Positions 1 to 11,016 of a stretch of DNA of 64,000 nt are shown here, piece after piece. Numbering within the stretch: position 1 is the stretch's first letter; the number at the start of each line of letters is the position of its first letter. The translations under genes were made by a program, and so were the position numbers. This DNA is from an uncultured Pelagibacteraceae bacterium (lineage in GTDB: Bacteria > Pseudomonadota > Alphaproteobacteria > Pelagibacterales > Pelagibacteraceae), in the NCBI GenBank assembly GCA_902513955.1, contig CABXOW010000002.1, positions 41,044 through 105,043 on the forward strand, given 5' to 3'. Under the pieces are notes generated by a model. That model did not search any database. It was not told the origin of the DNA and saw only the letters and a list, made by a program, of their open reading frames with translations.

Positions 1-2159
1 TCTATACCTTTAATTCCTTTTGATGATCTACCTTTGAACACTCTTAATTTTTTTGTCTCAAACCTTATGCATTTACCAAACTTAGTGCTTAAAATAACAT
101 CTTGATCATCTTGGCAAATTTTAACACCGACAATTTTATCATTACTATCTAATTTCATGGCTATTTTACCAGATGCGTTAATTGAAGAAAAATCTTCCAA
201 GCTGTTTTTTCTAACTTTACCTTGAGCTGTCGCAAAAATTATTTGATAATTTTTAGACTCAGATTTATTCTCAGGCATTGGCATTATTGAGCTGATAGAT
301 TGGTGATTTTTTAGAGGCAAAATATTAAACAATGATTTCCCTTTTGAAGTTGCTGAACCTTCAGGTATTTTCCATGCTTTAACTTTATAAACTAGTCCTT
401 CGGTAGAAAAGAAAAGGACCGATGTATGTGTGTTAACAGATAATGTTTGAATGACTGAGTCTTGATCTCTTGTTGTGATACCAGATTTTCCTTTACCACC
501 TCTTTTTTGTTGTTTAACTCCATCTAAAGACCCTCTTTTTATATAACCTTGTAAAGTAATAGTTATAATTACAGATTGTTTTTGGATTGTTTCTTCAATA
601 TCGTAATTTAATACTGCATCTATAATTTTACTTCTTCTTGGAATAGCAAATTTCTCTTTAATATTTTTAAGTTCTTCACTTATCACTTTTAAGAGCTCTT
701 TTTTTGAAGATATAATTTTTTTATATTTAGCTATTAACTCAGCTAATTTTTTAATTTCAGCTTCGATTTCATTTATTCCGAGAGCGGTTAATTTTTGTAA
801 TCTTAGCTCTAAAATAGCTATAACCTGGGGTTCAGATAATGAGTAAATATTTTTACTTTTTTTACCCTCAACTAGAGAAATTAATTTTTGAGTTTTGTTA
901 ATTTTCCACTTAGTTTTTAAAATAGCATGTTTTGCATCATCTGGAGTTTTTGAAGAACGAATTATTTTAATAATTTTATCTAAATTTTCTACTGATACAG
1001 ATAACCCTAATAAAATATGTGCTCTTTCTTCTGCTTTTTGAAGATCAAATTTTGTTTTTTTTATAACAACATCTTCTCTAAAAGATAAAAAGTTTGTTAA
1101 AAAATCTTTTAAATTACAAGTTTTTGGTTTTCCATCAACAATAGCTAAAGTATTAAAACCAAATGAACTTTCAATTTGCGTATTTTTATAAAGTTGTCTT
1201 TTTATAGTTTCGGGTTCAACACCATTTCTTAAATCAATTGCAACTCTTATACCTTCTCTATTAGACTCATCTCTTATATCTTTAATTCCTTCAATCTTTT
1301 TTTCTCTTACCAGTTGAGCTATTCTTTCATTAAGAATAGATTTATTAACTTGATAAGGGATCGAAGTAATTACTAATCTTTCTCTTCCATTTTTAAGTCC
1401 TTCTATAGAAACTTCACCTCTAATTTTAAATGATCCTCTACCGTTATTATATCCTTGTTTAATAATATCTTTACCAATTATAACACCACCTGTTGGAAAA
1501 TCTGGACCAGGTATATGCTTCATTAATTCTTTAACCTTTATATCTTTATTATCAATTAAGGCTAATGTTCCATTTATTATTTCACCTAAATTGTGTGGTG
1601 GAATACTTGTTGCCATACCTACTGCTATACCACCTGCTCCGTTAACTAAAAGATTTGGATATTGTGCAGGTAAAACAGTTGGTTCTTTTTCAGTTTCATC
1701 ATAATTACTTTTGTAAGAAACTGTTTTTTTTTCAATATCATCAATTAAAAACTGAGAAACTTTTGAAAGTCTTGTTTCTGTATATCTCATTGCTGCTGCT
1801 GGATCTCCATCAATAGATCCGAAGTTACCTTGACCTTGAACTAAAGGTAAGCTCATTGAAAAATCTTGAACCATTCTTACTAGCGCATCATAAACTGACT
1901 GGTCACCATGAGGGTGATATTTACCAATTACATCCCCAACTATTCTTGCAGATTTTCTGAATTGTTTTGACCAATCATATCCACCTTTGTACATCGCATA
2001 CAAAATTCTTCTATGAACAGGCTTCAATCCATCTCTTACATCAGGTAAAGCTCTACTAACAATTACACTCATAGCATAGGATAGATAAGATGAGCTCATC
2101 TCATCATGCATGGAGATTAATTTAATATTGTTATCTTTTGGAGCTTCTGTTTTTTGCAT
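1..2159 (-). CDS. gyrA: DNA gyrase subunit A, 3' part missing
   Basis: GyrA is the DNA cleavage and rejoining subunit of the A2B2 gyrase that introduces negative supercoils. The reading frame starts at the ATG at 2159 and stays open to the window edge, giving 719 codons; the family is usually about 850-900 residues, so the C-terminal end lies outside. The winged-helix region has the HPHGD motif, the catalytic tyrosine of AAMRYTE is residue 126, and a GyrA box (QKRGGKG) near residue 550 separates gyrase from topoisomerase IV ParC. Residue 87, equivalent by alignment to E. coli Ser83, is Gln. The gene lies 5 bp downstream of ssb on the same strand. Confidence 0.97.
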   Translation of the reverse strand, partial: MQKTEAPKDNNIKLISMHDEMSSSYLSYAMSVIVSRALPDVRDGLKPVHRRILYAMYKGGYDWSKQFRKSARIVGDVIGKYHPHGDQSVYDALVRMVQDFSMSLPLVQGQGNFGSIDGDPAAAMRYTETRLSKVSQFLIDDIEKKTVSYKSNYDETEKEPTVLPAQYPNLLVNGAGGIAVGMATSIPPHNLGEIINGTLALIDNKDIKVKELMKHIPGPDFPTGGVIIGKDIIKQGYNNGRGSFKIRGEVSIEGLKNGRERLVITSIPYQVNKSILNERIAQLVREKKIEGIKDIRDESNREGIRVAIDLRNGVEPETIKRQLYKNTQIESSFGFNTLAIVDGKPKTCNLKDFLTNFLSFREDVVIKKTKFDLQKAEERAHILLGLSVSVENLDKIIKIIRSSKTPDDAKHAILKTKWKINKTQKLISLVEGKKSKNIYSLSEPQVIAILELRLQKLTALGINEIEAEIKKLAELIAKYKKIISSKKELLKVISEELKNIKEKFAIPRRSKIIDAVLNYDIEETIQKQSVIITITLQGYIKRGSLDGVKQQKRGGKGKSGITTRDQDSVIQTLSVNTHTSVLFFSTEGLVYKVKAWKIPEGSATSKGKSLFNILPLKNHQSISSIMPMPENKSESKNYQIIFATAQGKVRKNSLEDFSSINASGKIAMKLDSNDKIVGVKICQDDQDVILSTKFGKCIRFETKKLRVFKGRSSKGIKGI

Positions 2160-2164
2160 AGATA

Positions 2165-2617
2165 CTAAAAAGGAATTTCGTCGTCCATATCATTTGACAC
2201 TTGAGAAGAGTCCTCAATATTGTTCTGTTGAGTTGTGTCATTTTGAATTCCACCACCGGTGTTTCCACCACCAAGCATTGTTAAAGTAGAGTTGTATCCC
2301 TGAAGAACAATTTCAGTAGAATATTTATCTTGGCCAGATTGCTCGTCTTTCCATTTTCTAGTTGTAAGTTGACCTTCAATATAGATTTGAGCACCTTTTT
2401 TTAAGTATTGTTGAATAACATTTACAAGACCTTCGTTAAATACAACTATACGGTGCCATTCTGTTTTCTCTTTTTTTTCACCAGTATTTTTGTCTTTCCA
2501 CGATTGACTTGTAGCTAAGCTAAGTCTAGCAACACTTTTACCATTAACCATTTGTTTGATCTCTGGATCTGCGCCCAAACGACCAATTAATAATACTTTA
2601 TTTAAACTTCCAGCCAT
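2165..2617 (-). CDS. ssb: Single-stranded DNA-binding protein
   Basis: SSB coats single-stranded DNA in replication, recombination and repair and recruits partners through its acidic tail. The 150-residue protein has the OB fold in about residues 1-110 (start [19 protein letters not shown]), a Gly/Gln/Asn-rich linker, and the tip DDEIPF that docks partner proteins. Length is normal for an alphaproteobacterial SSB. It is divergent from uvrA with 88 bp between the starts, a common arrangement in proteobacteria, and is followed after 5 bp by gyrA, so the two are probably co-transcribed. Confidence 0.97.
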   Translation of the reverse strand: MAGSLNKVLLIGRLGADPEIKQMVNGKSVARLSLATSQSWKDKNTGEKKEKTEWHRIVVFNEGLVNVIQQYLKKGAQIYIEGQLTTRKWKDEQSGQDKYSTEIVLQGYNSTLTMLGGGNTGGGIQNDTTQQNNIEDSSQVSNDMDDEIPF

Positions 2618-2705
2618 AATATTTAATATTTGTTAAATTAATTAATAAGAACTATATCACAATTCTTCTCATTATTAATTTTATTAACTCAAAGCAACAA
2701 AAAAT

Positions 2706-5558
2706 ATGATCAAAAAGATAGTTATTAAGGGTGCCAAAGAACATAATCTGAAGAATATTTCTGTTGAAATCCCCAAAGATCAATTTGTTGTAATAACTGG
2801 ACTATCTGGGTCAGGAAAATCTTCATTAGCTTTTGATACCATATATGCAGAAGGTCAAAGACGATACGTCGAAAGTTTATCTGCTTATGCCAGACAGTTC
2901 TTGGATAAAATGAAAAAGCCTAATGTTGATCTCATTGAAGGTTTAAGTCCAGCAATTGCTATAGAGCAAAAAAATACATCCAAGAATCCAAGATCAACAG
3001 TAGCAACGGTTACAGAGATTTATGATTATATGAGAGTTTTGTTTGCTAGAGCTGGTATTCCCTATTCGCCATTTACTGGAAAACCAATTACATCACAAAC
3101 TATAACTCAAATTGTAGATTTAGTTAAAAAACTACCCAAAAAAAGTACAATATATATTTATGCTCCTGTAGTCAGAGGTCGTAAAGGAGAATATAGAAAA
3201 GATATTTTAAGTTATAAAAGAAGAGGTTTTAGAAAAATTAAAATTGATAATGTATTATACGATATCGAAAAATCTCCAAATTTAGATAAAAAACTCAAAC
3301 ATGATATTTCAGTTCTAGTTGATAGAATTGTATTAAACTCAAAATTAGGAAATAGATTGGCAGAAAGTATTGAAACAGCTGTTAATTTATCTAATGGATT
3401 AGTTTTTGTTGAATACGAGGATGAAACATTGCCTCAAAAATTTAGAAAAATTGAAAAACTAATCTACTCAACTAAATTTGCTTGCCCTAAAAGTGGTTTC
3501 ACTATTGAAGAAATAGAGCCAAGACTTTTTTCTTTCAATAGTCCCTATGGTGCATGCGAAGAATGCGAAGGTATTGGAGTAAAATTAAATGTTGATCCAA
3601 ATTTAGTAATTCCAGATGAAAGAAAAAGTATTGCAGATGGTGTCATTGAACCTTGGGCAAAATCTACAACACTATACTATGCTCAAACTTTAGCATCTAT
3701 TGCTAAACATTATGGCTTCTCTCTTGATGATAAATGGAAAAAATTACCAAAAAAAATTAAAGATGTTATTTTATATGGTTCTGATGAAGAAGAAATTAAG
3801 TTTAATTATGATGATGGTTATGAAAAATATTCACATAAAAAAACTTTTGAAGGTGTCATAAACAACCTAGAGAGAAGATTTTTAGAGTCTGATAGTGAGT
3901 GGAAAAGAGAAGCTATAGCTGAATATCAGTCAGATTCTGCTTGCGAAAGCTGTAATGGAGATAGACTTAAAGAAGAGGCTTTATGCGTAAAAATTGACAA
4001 TAATAATATTAGCGAGGTTACAAGAAAATCAATTCTTGGTGCCGCACAATGGTTTAAAGATTTGGAAAAAAATTTAGATAAAAGGCAATTTAAAATTGCA
4101 GAACATGTTTTAAAAGAAATCAATGAAAGATTAAATTTTTTACTTAATGTTGGTCTCGATTACTTAACATTGTCTAGAGAATCAGGAACATTATCTGGTG
4201 GTGAAGCTCAAAGAATAAGATTAGCTTCACAAATAGGTTCAGGATTAACAGGTGTTTTGTATGTTCTAGATGAACCTTCAATAGGTTTACACCAAAAAGA
4301 CAATGTTAAACTTATTAATGCCCTTAAAAGATTAAGAGACTTAGGTAATACTGTAATTGTTGTTGAACATGATACTGAAACCATGGAAAACGCTGATCAC
4401 ATTATTGATATGGGTCCTGAAGCTGGATCTAATGGAGGTCAAATATCAGCACAAGGAACACATGACGAAATTAAAAAAAATAAAAATAGTATTACTGGTC
4501 AATATTTATCTAAAAAAAAAATTATTGAGATTCCCAAAACTCGACGATTAGCAAAGAATGGAAGATTTGTGGAAATTAATGGTGCCACAGGAAATAATTT
4601 AAATAATGTTAATTTAAAGATTCCAACTGGAAGTTTCACTTGTATAACTGGTGTTTCAGGTAGTGGTAAATCAACTTTGATATTGCAAACGCTTTACCAC
4701 GCTTTAAATTTAACACTTAACAATAAAGCTAGAAAAACACCAAAAACCTTCAAGAGCTATAAAGGTGTTGAGTTGATAGATAAAATTATAGATATAGATC
4801 AATCTCCAATAGGCAGAACACCTAGATCCAATCCAGCGACTTATACAGGAGCCTTTGGTCCAATTAGAGATTGGTTTACAAGTTTGCCTGAATCTAAAAC
4901 TAGAGGTTATAAACCTGGAAGATTTTCTTTTAATGTTAAAGGTGGAAGATGTGAAGCATGTGAAGGTGATGGTGTAATAACTTATGAGATGCACTTTTTA
5001 CCAGATGTTTATATACAATGTGACGAATGCAAAGGTACTAGATACAATAGAGAAACATTAGAAATTAAATTTAAAGATAAAAGTATAGCTGATGTTTTAG
5101 ATATGTCTGTGGATGAAGGTTGTGATTATTTTGAAAATATATCAAATATTAAAACAAAACTTTTAACACTTAAAAAAGTAGGTTTAGGTTATATTAAGAT
5201 TGGTCAACAAGCGACTACACTTTCTGGTGGTGAGGCCCAAAGAATAAAACTAGCAAAAGAACTTTCTAAAAGATCAACTGGGCGAACAATGTACATATTA
5301 GACGAGCCAACAACAGGCTTACATCAACACGATATTAAAAAATTATTAGAAATACTTCATACTTTTGTTAAACTTGGAAACACTGTTGTGGTAATTGAAC
5401 ATAATCTAGATGTTATTAAAACAGCAGATTACATTGTTGATATGGGGCCTGAGGGTGGTGTTAAGGGTGGTAATATAATAGCGGAAGGTAAACCCGAGGA
5501 AATTTGCAAAGTCCCAGCAAGTTATACTGGTCAATTTTTAAAGCAATTATTAAAATAA
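2706..5558 (+). CDS. uvrA: Excinuclease ABC subunit A
   Basis: UvrA is the damage-recognition ATPase of nucleotide excision repair; a dimer loads UvrB at lesions. The protein has 950 residues, full length. Two ABC ATPase halves are visible: Walker A motifs GLSGSGKSS (about 34) and GVSGSGKST (about 650), and two LSGGEAQRI signatures (about 497 and 838). The C-terminal zinc module CEAC...CDEC is intact. In the first zinc module the second cysteine is Ser (ACPKSGF where E. coli has CPIC); from memory this substitution is common in alphaproteobacterial UvrA. No canonical GTTC-N7-GTTC operator is visible in the 88 bp upstream. Confidence 0.98.
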   Translation: MIKKIVIKGAKEHNLKNISVEIPKDQFVVITGLSGSGKSSLAFDTIYAEGQRRYVESLSAYARQFLDKMKKPNVDLIEGLSPAIAIEQKNTSKNPRSTVATVTEIYDYMRVLFARAGIPYSPFTGKPITSQTITQIVDLVKKLPKKSTIYIYAPVVRGRKGEYRKDILSYKRRGFRKIKIDNVLYDIEKSPNLDKKLKHDISVLVDRIVLNSKLGNRLAESIETAVNLSNGLVFVEYEDETLPQKFRKIEKLIYSTKFACPKSGFTIEEIEPRLFSFNSPYGACEECEGIGVKLNVDPNLVIPDERKSIADGVIEPWAKSTTLYYAQTLASIAKHYGFSLDDKWKKLPKKIKDVILYGSDEEEIKFNYDDGYEKYSHKKTFEGVINNLERRFLESDSEWKREAIAEYQSDSACESCNGDRLKEEALCVKIDNNNISEVTRKSILGAAQWFKDLEKNLDKRQFKIAEHVLKEINERLNFLLNVGLDYLTLSRESGTLSGGEAQRIRLASQIGSGLTGVLYVLDEPSIGLHQKDNVKLINALKRLRDLGNTVIVVEHDTETMENADHIIDMGPEAGSNGGQISAQGTHDEIKKNKNSITGQYLSKKKIIEIPKTRRLAKNGRFVEINGATGNNLNNVNLKIPTGSFTCITGVSGSGKSTLILQTLYHALNLTLNNKARKTPKTFKSYKGVELIDKIIDIDQSPIGRTPRSNPATYTGAFGPIRDWFTSLPESKTRGYKPGRFSFNVKGGRCEACEGDGVITYEMHFLPDVYIQCDECKGTRYNRETLEIKFKDKSIADVLDMSVDEGCDYFENISNIKTKLLTLKKVGLGYIKIGQQATTLSGGEAQRIKLAKELSKRSTGRTMYILDEPTTGLHQHDIKKLLEILHTFVKLGNTVVVIEHNLDVIKTADYIVDMGPEGGVKGGNIIAEGKPEEICKVPASYTGQFLKQLLK

Positions 5559-5613
5559 TAAAATAAAAAATTGTTAAATTTTTTAATAAATTAGTGTATA
5601 AATATTAATAATC

Positions 5614-6216
5614 ATGACTAATTTATTATCATCCTTATCTAAAACAATTCACGCTTCCTTAGCGCTAGCAATTTTATTATTTCTTGGATTATCATATTTA
5701 AATGGTGGATTTGCATTTGATACATTATTCTGGAGTTGGTTATTTAGATATATTCATGTGGTTGTTGCTATTATGTGGATTGGCTTACTATGGTACTTTA
5801 ATTTTGTTCAAATCCCAAATATGGGAAAAATTCCAGATGATCAAAAACCTGCTATTGGTAAAGTTATTGCACCAGCTGCATTATTTTATTTTAGATGGGC
5901 AGCAGCATTAACTGTTTTATCTGGATTAATATTAGCTTTATTTAATGGTTACTTACATGATGCAATGACATTAAGTTTCGGTTCAGGAATTCCAAAACAT
6001 ACAGCTATAGGTATTGGAATGTGGCTTGGTGTTATCATGGCCTTTAATGTTTGGTTTGTTATATGGCCTAATCAAAAAAGAGCTCTTGGTATCGTTGAAT
6101 GCGAACCTGAATTAAAAGCTAAATCAGCAAAAACTGCAATGTTGTTTTCAAGAACAAACACTTTACTTTCTTTGCCAATGTTACTTGCGATGGTTGCGGC
6201 GCAAAATTTATACTAA
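5614..6216 (+). CDS. PuuD-like (urate oxidase N-terminal family) membrane protein
   Basis: A 200-residue membrane protein with about five hydrophobic helices (roughly residues 15-33, 41-62, 83-110, 128-150, 180-198). The segment FRYIHVVVAIMWIGLLWYFN and the later FRWAAALTVLSGL resemble the membrane domain of PuuD-type proteins, which in some bacteria are fused to a cytochrome c and have been assigned as urate hydroxylase. The cytochrome c part and its CxxCH motif are absent here, so enzymatic urate oxidation cannot be inferred. No purine catabolism genes are nearby. It converges on aacS with a 4 bp overlap of the stop regions. Function uncertain. Confidence 0.6.
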   Translation: MTNLLSSLSKTIHASLALAILLFLGLSYLNGGFAFDTLFWSWLFRYIHVVVAIMWIGLLWYFNFVQIPNMGKIPDDQKPAIGKVIAPAALFYFRWAAALTVLSGLILALFNGYLHDAMTLSFGSGIPKHTAIGIGMWLGVIMAFNVWFVIWPNQKRALGIVECEPELKAKSAKTAMLFSRTNTLLSLPMLLAMVAAQNLY

Positions 6217-8174
6217 TATTTTAATTCTTTAATATTAATAAATTGTTTTAAAGAGTTTGGGTTTGCTAAAGCTTCTTTATTTTTAATTCTATTTCCCTCA
6301 ATTATATTCTTTACTGCTAGTTCAACAATTTTACCACTCTTGGTTCTAGGTATATCATTAACTTCAATTATTTTATTGGGAACATGTCTGGGAGATGCAT
6401 TTTTTCTTATTTGTAACTTCATTCTTTTCAACAAATCTTCAGTAAGTTTAAATTTCGAATTTAAAATTACAAATAAGATAATTCTAATATCATTATCCCA
6501 AGATTGACCAACAACCAAAGACTCTTTAATTTCTATAAATCTTTCAATTTCAGAATAAATTTCAGCTGTTCCTAAACGAACACCACCAGGATTTAAAGTA
6601 GTATCTGATCGGCCAACAATGATAAACCCATTTTTATTAGTTATTTTAGCATAATCTCCATGATGCCATATATTCTTAAATTTATTAAAATATGCATTTT
6701 CAAATTTTTTATTATTTTTATCGTTCCAAAATTTTAATGGCATTGAAGGAAAAGGATTAACACAAACAAGTTCTCCCCTTTTATTTAATACTGATTTGCC
6801 TTTTTCATTAAAAACACGAATATCCATGCCTAATGCTTTATTTTGTATTTCGCCTGAATAAACTGGTTGATATAAATTTCCTAAAACGAAACAAGAAACA
6901 ATATCAGTGCCACCTGATATAGATGCTAGATGAATATTTTTTTTTATATTCTTATAAACATAGTTAAAACAGTCTTCTGATAAAGGAGAACCAGTTGAAC
7001 AAATTGTTCTTAATTTAGGTAATTTGTATAACTTTTTATAATTTTTGTCAGTTTTACGCAATGCATCAATATACTTAGCACTAACACCGAGCAAAGTTAT
7101 CTTTTCTTTATTTGCTATCTTTAAAAGAAGATCTTCTTTTTTATACATTGGTGACCCATCAAACAATACAATAGAAGCTCTTGAAGCTAAAACAGAAATC
7201 AACCAATTCCACATCATCCATCCACAAGTAGTAAAATAAAAAACATTATCGTTTTCTTTTATGTCACAATGTAACTGATGTTCTTTTAAATGTTGCAACA
7301 ATACTCCACCAATTTTATGACAAATACATTTTGGTTTACCAGTAGTTCCACTTGAGTATAAAATTGCTAACTCATTTTCAAAATCAAATTTAGTAAAAAT
7401 TAATTCAGTATTTTTTTTTTTGATTATATTTTTCCAATTGTGTGTTTTGATATTTTTATATTTGGGTAATCTTTTAATTTCTGACTGCCCCGGATAATTT
7501 GAGATAACTATATGTTTGATAGTTGGTATTTTTTTTATTATTTCTGGTAATCTCTCTAAAACATTAATTCTTTTTCCATTATAAAAATATTCGTTAGTTA
7601 CAAATAAAACCTTGGGTTTAATTTGAGAAAATCTTTCTATAACTCCATTTATTCCAAAATCTGGAGAACAAGAAGACCATATTGATCCAATAGCAACTGT
7701 TCCCAAAAAAGCTTCTACAGTCTCTGAAATATTAGGCATATACGCTACTACTCTATCTTTTGATTTGATATCTAATTTTCTTAAAAATGTAGAAACTTTT
7801 TTTACATTTAGATTTAATTCTCTCCAATTTTTTATTTCACGATAACCATTTTCACTAATGAAAGTAATCGCTTTATCTTCATTATTCTTTGAAAGTAAAT
7901 TTTCTGTAAAATTTAATTTCGAATTAGCTAGAAAAGTATTTTTATAAAATTTAGAGAATTTTTGGCTATTATTATTAACTTTATTGCCTTTTACCATGGT
8001 ATAATCCCAAACACTGCTCCAAAAATTTTGTGGATTCTTTATTGTCCAATTATGAATTTTTTCATAATTTCTATTAAATTTTTTTTTAAATCTATTAGAT
8101 ATGAATTTTTCAAATTTTAATAAATTTGAATTTAATTTTAATGTTCTTGATGCTTCCCAAAGTTTTTTATTCAT
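6213..8174 (-). CDS. aacS: Acetoacetyl-CoA synthetase
   Basis: This AMP-forming ligase activates acetoacetate to acetoacetyl-CoA in the cytosol, feeding acetoacetate or polyhydroxybutyrate-derived carbon into central metabolism. The 653-residue protein has the family signature YSSGTTGKPK at about residue 273, the FTTCGWMMWNW segment typical of acetoacetyl-CoA rather than acetyl-CoA synthetase, the STGSPLS and HHGDYA motifs, and the acyl-adenylate-forming C-terminal lysine in RTKSGK. Length matches the family (about 650). It is monocistronic, 29 bp downstream of secF. A related acyl-CoA synthetase specificity cannot be excluded from sequence alone. Confidence 0.88.
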   Translation of the reverse strand: MNKKLWEASRTLKLNSNLLKFEKFISNRFKKKFNRNYEKIHNWTIKNPQNFWSSVWDYTMVKGNKVNNNSQKFSKFYKNTFLANSKLNFTENLLSKNNEDKAITFISENGYREIKNWRELNLNVKKVSTFLRKLDIKSKDRVVAYMPNISETVEAFLGTVAIGSIWSSCSPDFGINGVIERFSQIKPKVLFVTNEYFYNGKRINVLERLPEIIKKIPTIKHIVISNYPGQSEIKRLPKYKNIKTHNWKNIIKKKNTELIFTKFDFENELAILYSSGTTGKPKCICHKIGGVLLQHLKEHQLHCDIKENDNVFYFTTCGWMMWNWLISVLASRASIVLFDGSPMYKKEDLLLKIANKEKITLLGVSAKYIDALRKTDKNYKKLYKLPKLRTICSTGSPLSEDCFNYVYKNIKKNIHLASISGGTDIVSCFVLGNLYQPVYSGEIQNKALGMDIRVFNEKGKSVLNKRGELVCVNPFPSMPLKFWNDKNNKKFENAYFNKFKNIWHHGDYAKITNKNGFIIVGRSDTTLNPGGVRLGTAEIYSEIERFIEIKESLVVGQSWDNDIRIILFVILNSKFKLTEDLLKRMKLQIRKNASPRHVPNKIIEVNDIPRTKSGKIVELAVKNIIEGNRIKNKEALANPNSLKQFINIKELKY

Positions 8175-8203
8175 GCAAAAATATTGCCTTTGAATGTTCT
8201 GAT

Positions 8204-9094
8204 TTATATTTGATCATCCTCTTTTAAAACGGTTTTTTGAGAAACTCTAAGTCTAACCAAAACAGTATTTGCAATATAAATTGATGAATATGTGCCAAAA
8301 ACAACACCCAAAATCATTGCTAGTGAAAATCCTTTTAAAATCTCACCCCCAAAAAAATAAATAGCTAACAAAGCTAATAAAGTTGTAACTGAAGTAATGA
8401 TCGTTCTGGATAAAGTTTCGTTAATAGAAATATTAGTTAATTCAAAAATTTTGATATCAGAATATTTTCTTAAATTTTCTCTAATACGGTCAAAAATTAC
8501 AACAGTGTCATTCATTGAATATCCAACAATAGTCAAAACTGCAGCAATAATAGATAAATTAATTTCTAGGCTAAATAATGAGAATACGCCGAGAGTAACA
8601 ATTACATCATGAAATAAAGCTAAAATCGCACCTAGACTAAATTGCCATTCAAATCTTATCCAAATATAAAATAACATTATGGCTAGAGATAAAGATATAG
8701 CAATTACTCCAGATTTTAATAACTCGGCACTTACTTTAGGACCAACGTTTTCGACTCTTCTAAAATTGAAGTTATTTCCAAAAGATTTATCAAGATTTAT
8801 TTTTATTTCTTCAATTATATTTTTCTTATTATCTTTGTTTTCAAATTTAATTAAATAATCTGTATCATTACCAAATTTTTTAACAGAAACATCTCCAAGA
8901 TTCATTTGACTAAATTTATCTCTTAATGAACTAACATTTATTTTAGAATCTGAAGATCTTAGTTCAATTAAAGTACCTCCTTTAAAGTCTATACCAAAAT
9001 TTAATCCCTTAAAAACTAAAAGAATTAATGAGCAAATAATTAATATTGTTGATATCAAATTGAAGTGATTATAATATTTGTTAAAAGCTATCAT
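8204..9094 (-). CDS. secF: Protein translocase subunit SecF
   Basis: SecF works with SecD and YajC to pull preproteins through SecYEG using the proton gradient. The 296-residue protein has an N-terminal helix (about 13-30) with the nearby FGIDFKGGTLIELR motif, a small periplasmic domain (about 35-125), then five helices including the conserved VGYSMNDTVVIFDRIREN segment. Length is normal. The start codon overlaps the secD stop by one base (TAATG), indicating translational coupling. Confidence 0.96.
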   Translation of the reverse strand: MIAFNKYYNHFNLISTILIICSLILLVFKGLNFGIDFKGGTLIELRSSDSKINVSSLRDKFSQMNLGDVSVKKFGNDTDYLIKFENKDNKKNIIEEIKINLDKSFGNNFNFRRVENVGPKVSAELLKSGVIAISLSLAIMLFYIWIRFEWQFSLGAILALFHDVIVTLGVFSLFSLEINLSIIAAVLTIVGYSMNDTVVIFDRIRENLRKYSDIKIFELTNISINETLSRTIITSVTTLLALLAIYFFGGEILKGFSLAMILGVVFGTYSSIYIANTVLVRLRVSQKTVLKEDDQI

Positions 9095-10647
9095 TATATT
9101 AAATTTTCTTTGTTTCTATTTTTGGATACATAAAGACTAGTAAACAATCTTGCGATGAAATAAACAGAAAATAAAGTTGTAAAAATTCCTATACCAAGGG
9201 TAACTGAAAATCCTTTTATCGGACCAGAGCCCATAAAAAAAAGTATAATTGCTGCTAATAAAGTAGTTATATTAGCATCAATAATTGCAGTTCTAGATTT
9301 TATATATCCACTGTCAAAAGCTACTATATTATTTTTTTCATCTTTTAGTTCTTCTTTAATTCTTTCAAATATTAAAACATTTGCATCAACTGCCATACCA
9401 ACAGTTAAAATTATTCCAGCTATACCTGGTAATGTTAATGTAGCTTCAAATAAAGTTAAAATTCCTAATAAAATAAATAAATTAATTATTAACGTTATAT
9501 TTGTGATTAATCCAAAAACTTTGTATTTAACAAACATAAAAATTATAACCAAAAGAAACCCTATAGCTAAAGCAATCATTCCTGCATCTATAGAATCTTG
9601 ACCCAAGTCAGGTCCAACTGTTCGTTCTTCTATGATATCTAAAGGAGCTGGTAACGCACCCGATCTAAGTAGTAGCGCTAAATCTGTTGCTGATTGGAAT
9701 GTGAATCCTCCACTAATTTGACCAGAACCACTAGCAATAGTGTCTCTAATTACTGGGGCACTTATTATTTTACCATCTAGAACAATGGCAAGTTGTTTGC
9801 CAATTCCAGTAGATGTTGCTTTACCAAATCTTTTAGCTCCCACTCTATCTAATGAAAAAGATACAATAGTTTGATTTGTCTGTGTATCCATTTTAGGCTG
9901 GGCATCCAAAAGATTATCACCACTTATAATAATACGTTTGCTGACTATAGCCTCATCAATTCCATCCTCATATTTTAACTTTTCAACTCCAAAACTATCG
10001 TTTTCATTATTAGTAACAAATCTAAAAGTTAAATTAGCAGTTTTACCTAAAAGAGATTTTACTCTCATAGGATCGTCTAAACCTGGTAGCTCAACCAAAA
10101 TACGATTGTTTCCTCTTTTTAAGATATTTGGTTCATTAGTACCCACTTCGTCAATTCTTCTTCGAACAATTTCAATTGCCTGATCTTGAGATGAGGTTTT
10201 AAGAGTAATTATTCCTTGTTTTGAAAAATTTACTTTTAAATTAACTCCTGTATCTTCTATATTTAATTGATGTGATTTAAACCTTGGGTAATAAGGATTT
10301 ATATCGCTGTTTTCATCAGTGAAAGTATCTATAATTATTTGTTTACTTTGATCATCAACATTAAAGAATATATTTTCACCTTCAATTTTAATGTTATTTA
10401 TTTTTATATTTTGATCTTTAAAATAATTTCTAATAGTTGTAGTTAAATTTTGGAGTTTTTGCTCAATAACCGGAGCATTATCAATTTCTAGTAAAAGATA
10501 GGAACCACCTTGTAAATCTAAACCCAGATTTATTTTCTTATCGAAAAAATCATCATCAATTTTGAATAAGTTTGATGAAGCAATCGCAATAAATAAAAAT
10601 GAGAAAAGAGTTATAAATATAATTCTTAACTTTGAAAAATAAAGCAC
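9094..10647 (-). CDS. secD: Protein translocase subunit SecD
   Basis: SecD is the larger partner of SecF. The 517-residue protein has an N-terminal helix, the conserved GLDLQGGSYLLLEID segment at about 42, a large periplasmic P1/P4 domain (about 60-350) and a C-terminal five-helix bundle with GMAVDANVLIFERIKEE. The start codon is GTG (10647), chosen because it gives the expected short cytosolic N-terminus before the first helix and follows an A/G-rich stretch. It sits 14 bp after yajC in the order yajC-secD-secF, as in many bacteria. Confidence 0.96.
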   Translation of the reverse strand: MLYFSKLRIIFITLFSFLFIAIASSNLFKIDDDFFDKKINLGLDLQGGSYLLLEIDNAPVIEQKLQNLTTTIRNYFKDQNIKINNIKIEGENIFFNVDDQSKQIIIDTFTDENSDINPYYPRFKSHQLNIEDTGVNLKVNFSKQGIITLKTSSQDQAIEIVRRRIDEVGTNEPNILKRGNNRILVELPGLDDPMRVKSLLGKTANLTFRFVTNNENDSFGVEKLKYEDGIDEAIVSKRIIISGDNLLDAQPKMDTQTNQTIVSFSLDRVGAKRFGKATSTGIGKQLAIVLDGKIISAPVIRDTIASGSGQISGGFTFQSATDLALLLRSGALPAPLDIIEERTVGPDLGQDSIDAGMIALAIGFLLVIIFMFVKYKVFGLITNITLIINLFILLGILTLFEATLTLPGIAGIILTVGMAVDANVLIFERIKEELKDEKNNIVAFDSGYIKSRTAIIDANITTLLAAIILFFMGSGPIKGFSVTLGIGIFTTLFSVYFIARLFTSLYVSKNRNKENLI

Positions 10648-10661
10648 TTTTCTTTAATTGA

Positions 10662-10961
10662 TTATTTTTTAACTTCTTGACTATTAACTTGATTATTTAA
10701 AAGACCTTGAATACCTGTTGCTTTAACAATTTCAACTTTAACATTGTCAGCTATTTCAACTTCAATTTTATCGTTATCAATCAATCTTTCAACCGTACCA
10801 GTAATACCTCCAGAAGTAATCACTTTGTCACCTCTTTTTAAGTTTTCAACCATTGCTTTATGATCTTTAACTTTTTTTTGCTGAGGTCTTATTAAAAAAA
10901 AATAAAAAATAACAAAAATTAAAATTAGTGGTATAAATTGTCCTATTCCTGAACCTTCCAT
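10662..10961 (-). CDS. yajC: Preprotein translocase subunit YajC
   Basis: YajC is a small single-helix accessory of the SecDF complex. The 99 residues show a helix at about 9-25 ending in FYFFLIRPQQKK, then the basic region and the small domain with the GDKVITSGGITGTV motif that identifies the family. An AGGAG Shine-Dalgarno sequence lies four bases before the ATG. It is the first gene of yajC-secD-secF; 55 bp separate it from serS upstream. Confidence 0.95.
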   Translation of the reverse strand: MEGSGIGQFIPLILIFVIFYFFLIRPQQKKVKDHKAMVENLKRGDKVITSGGITGTVERLIDNDKIEVEIADNVKVEIVKATGIQGLLNNQVNSQEVKK

Positions 10962-11016
10962 AAATCTCCTTATAAATAAGCTGAATTATTATACTATCTT
11001 AATAATGAAAACAACT

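Noticed and set aside
2618..2705. Possible LexA box between ssb and uvrA (AAGAA...TTCTT dyad at 2647-2667).
   Set aside because: It does not match GTTC-N7-GTTC on either strand; the dyad is short, with an 11-base spacer in A/T-rich DNA.
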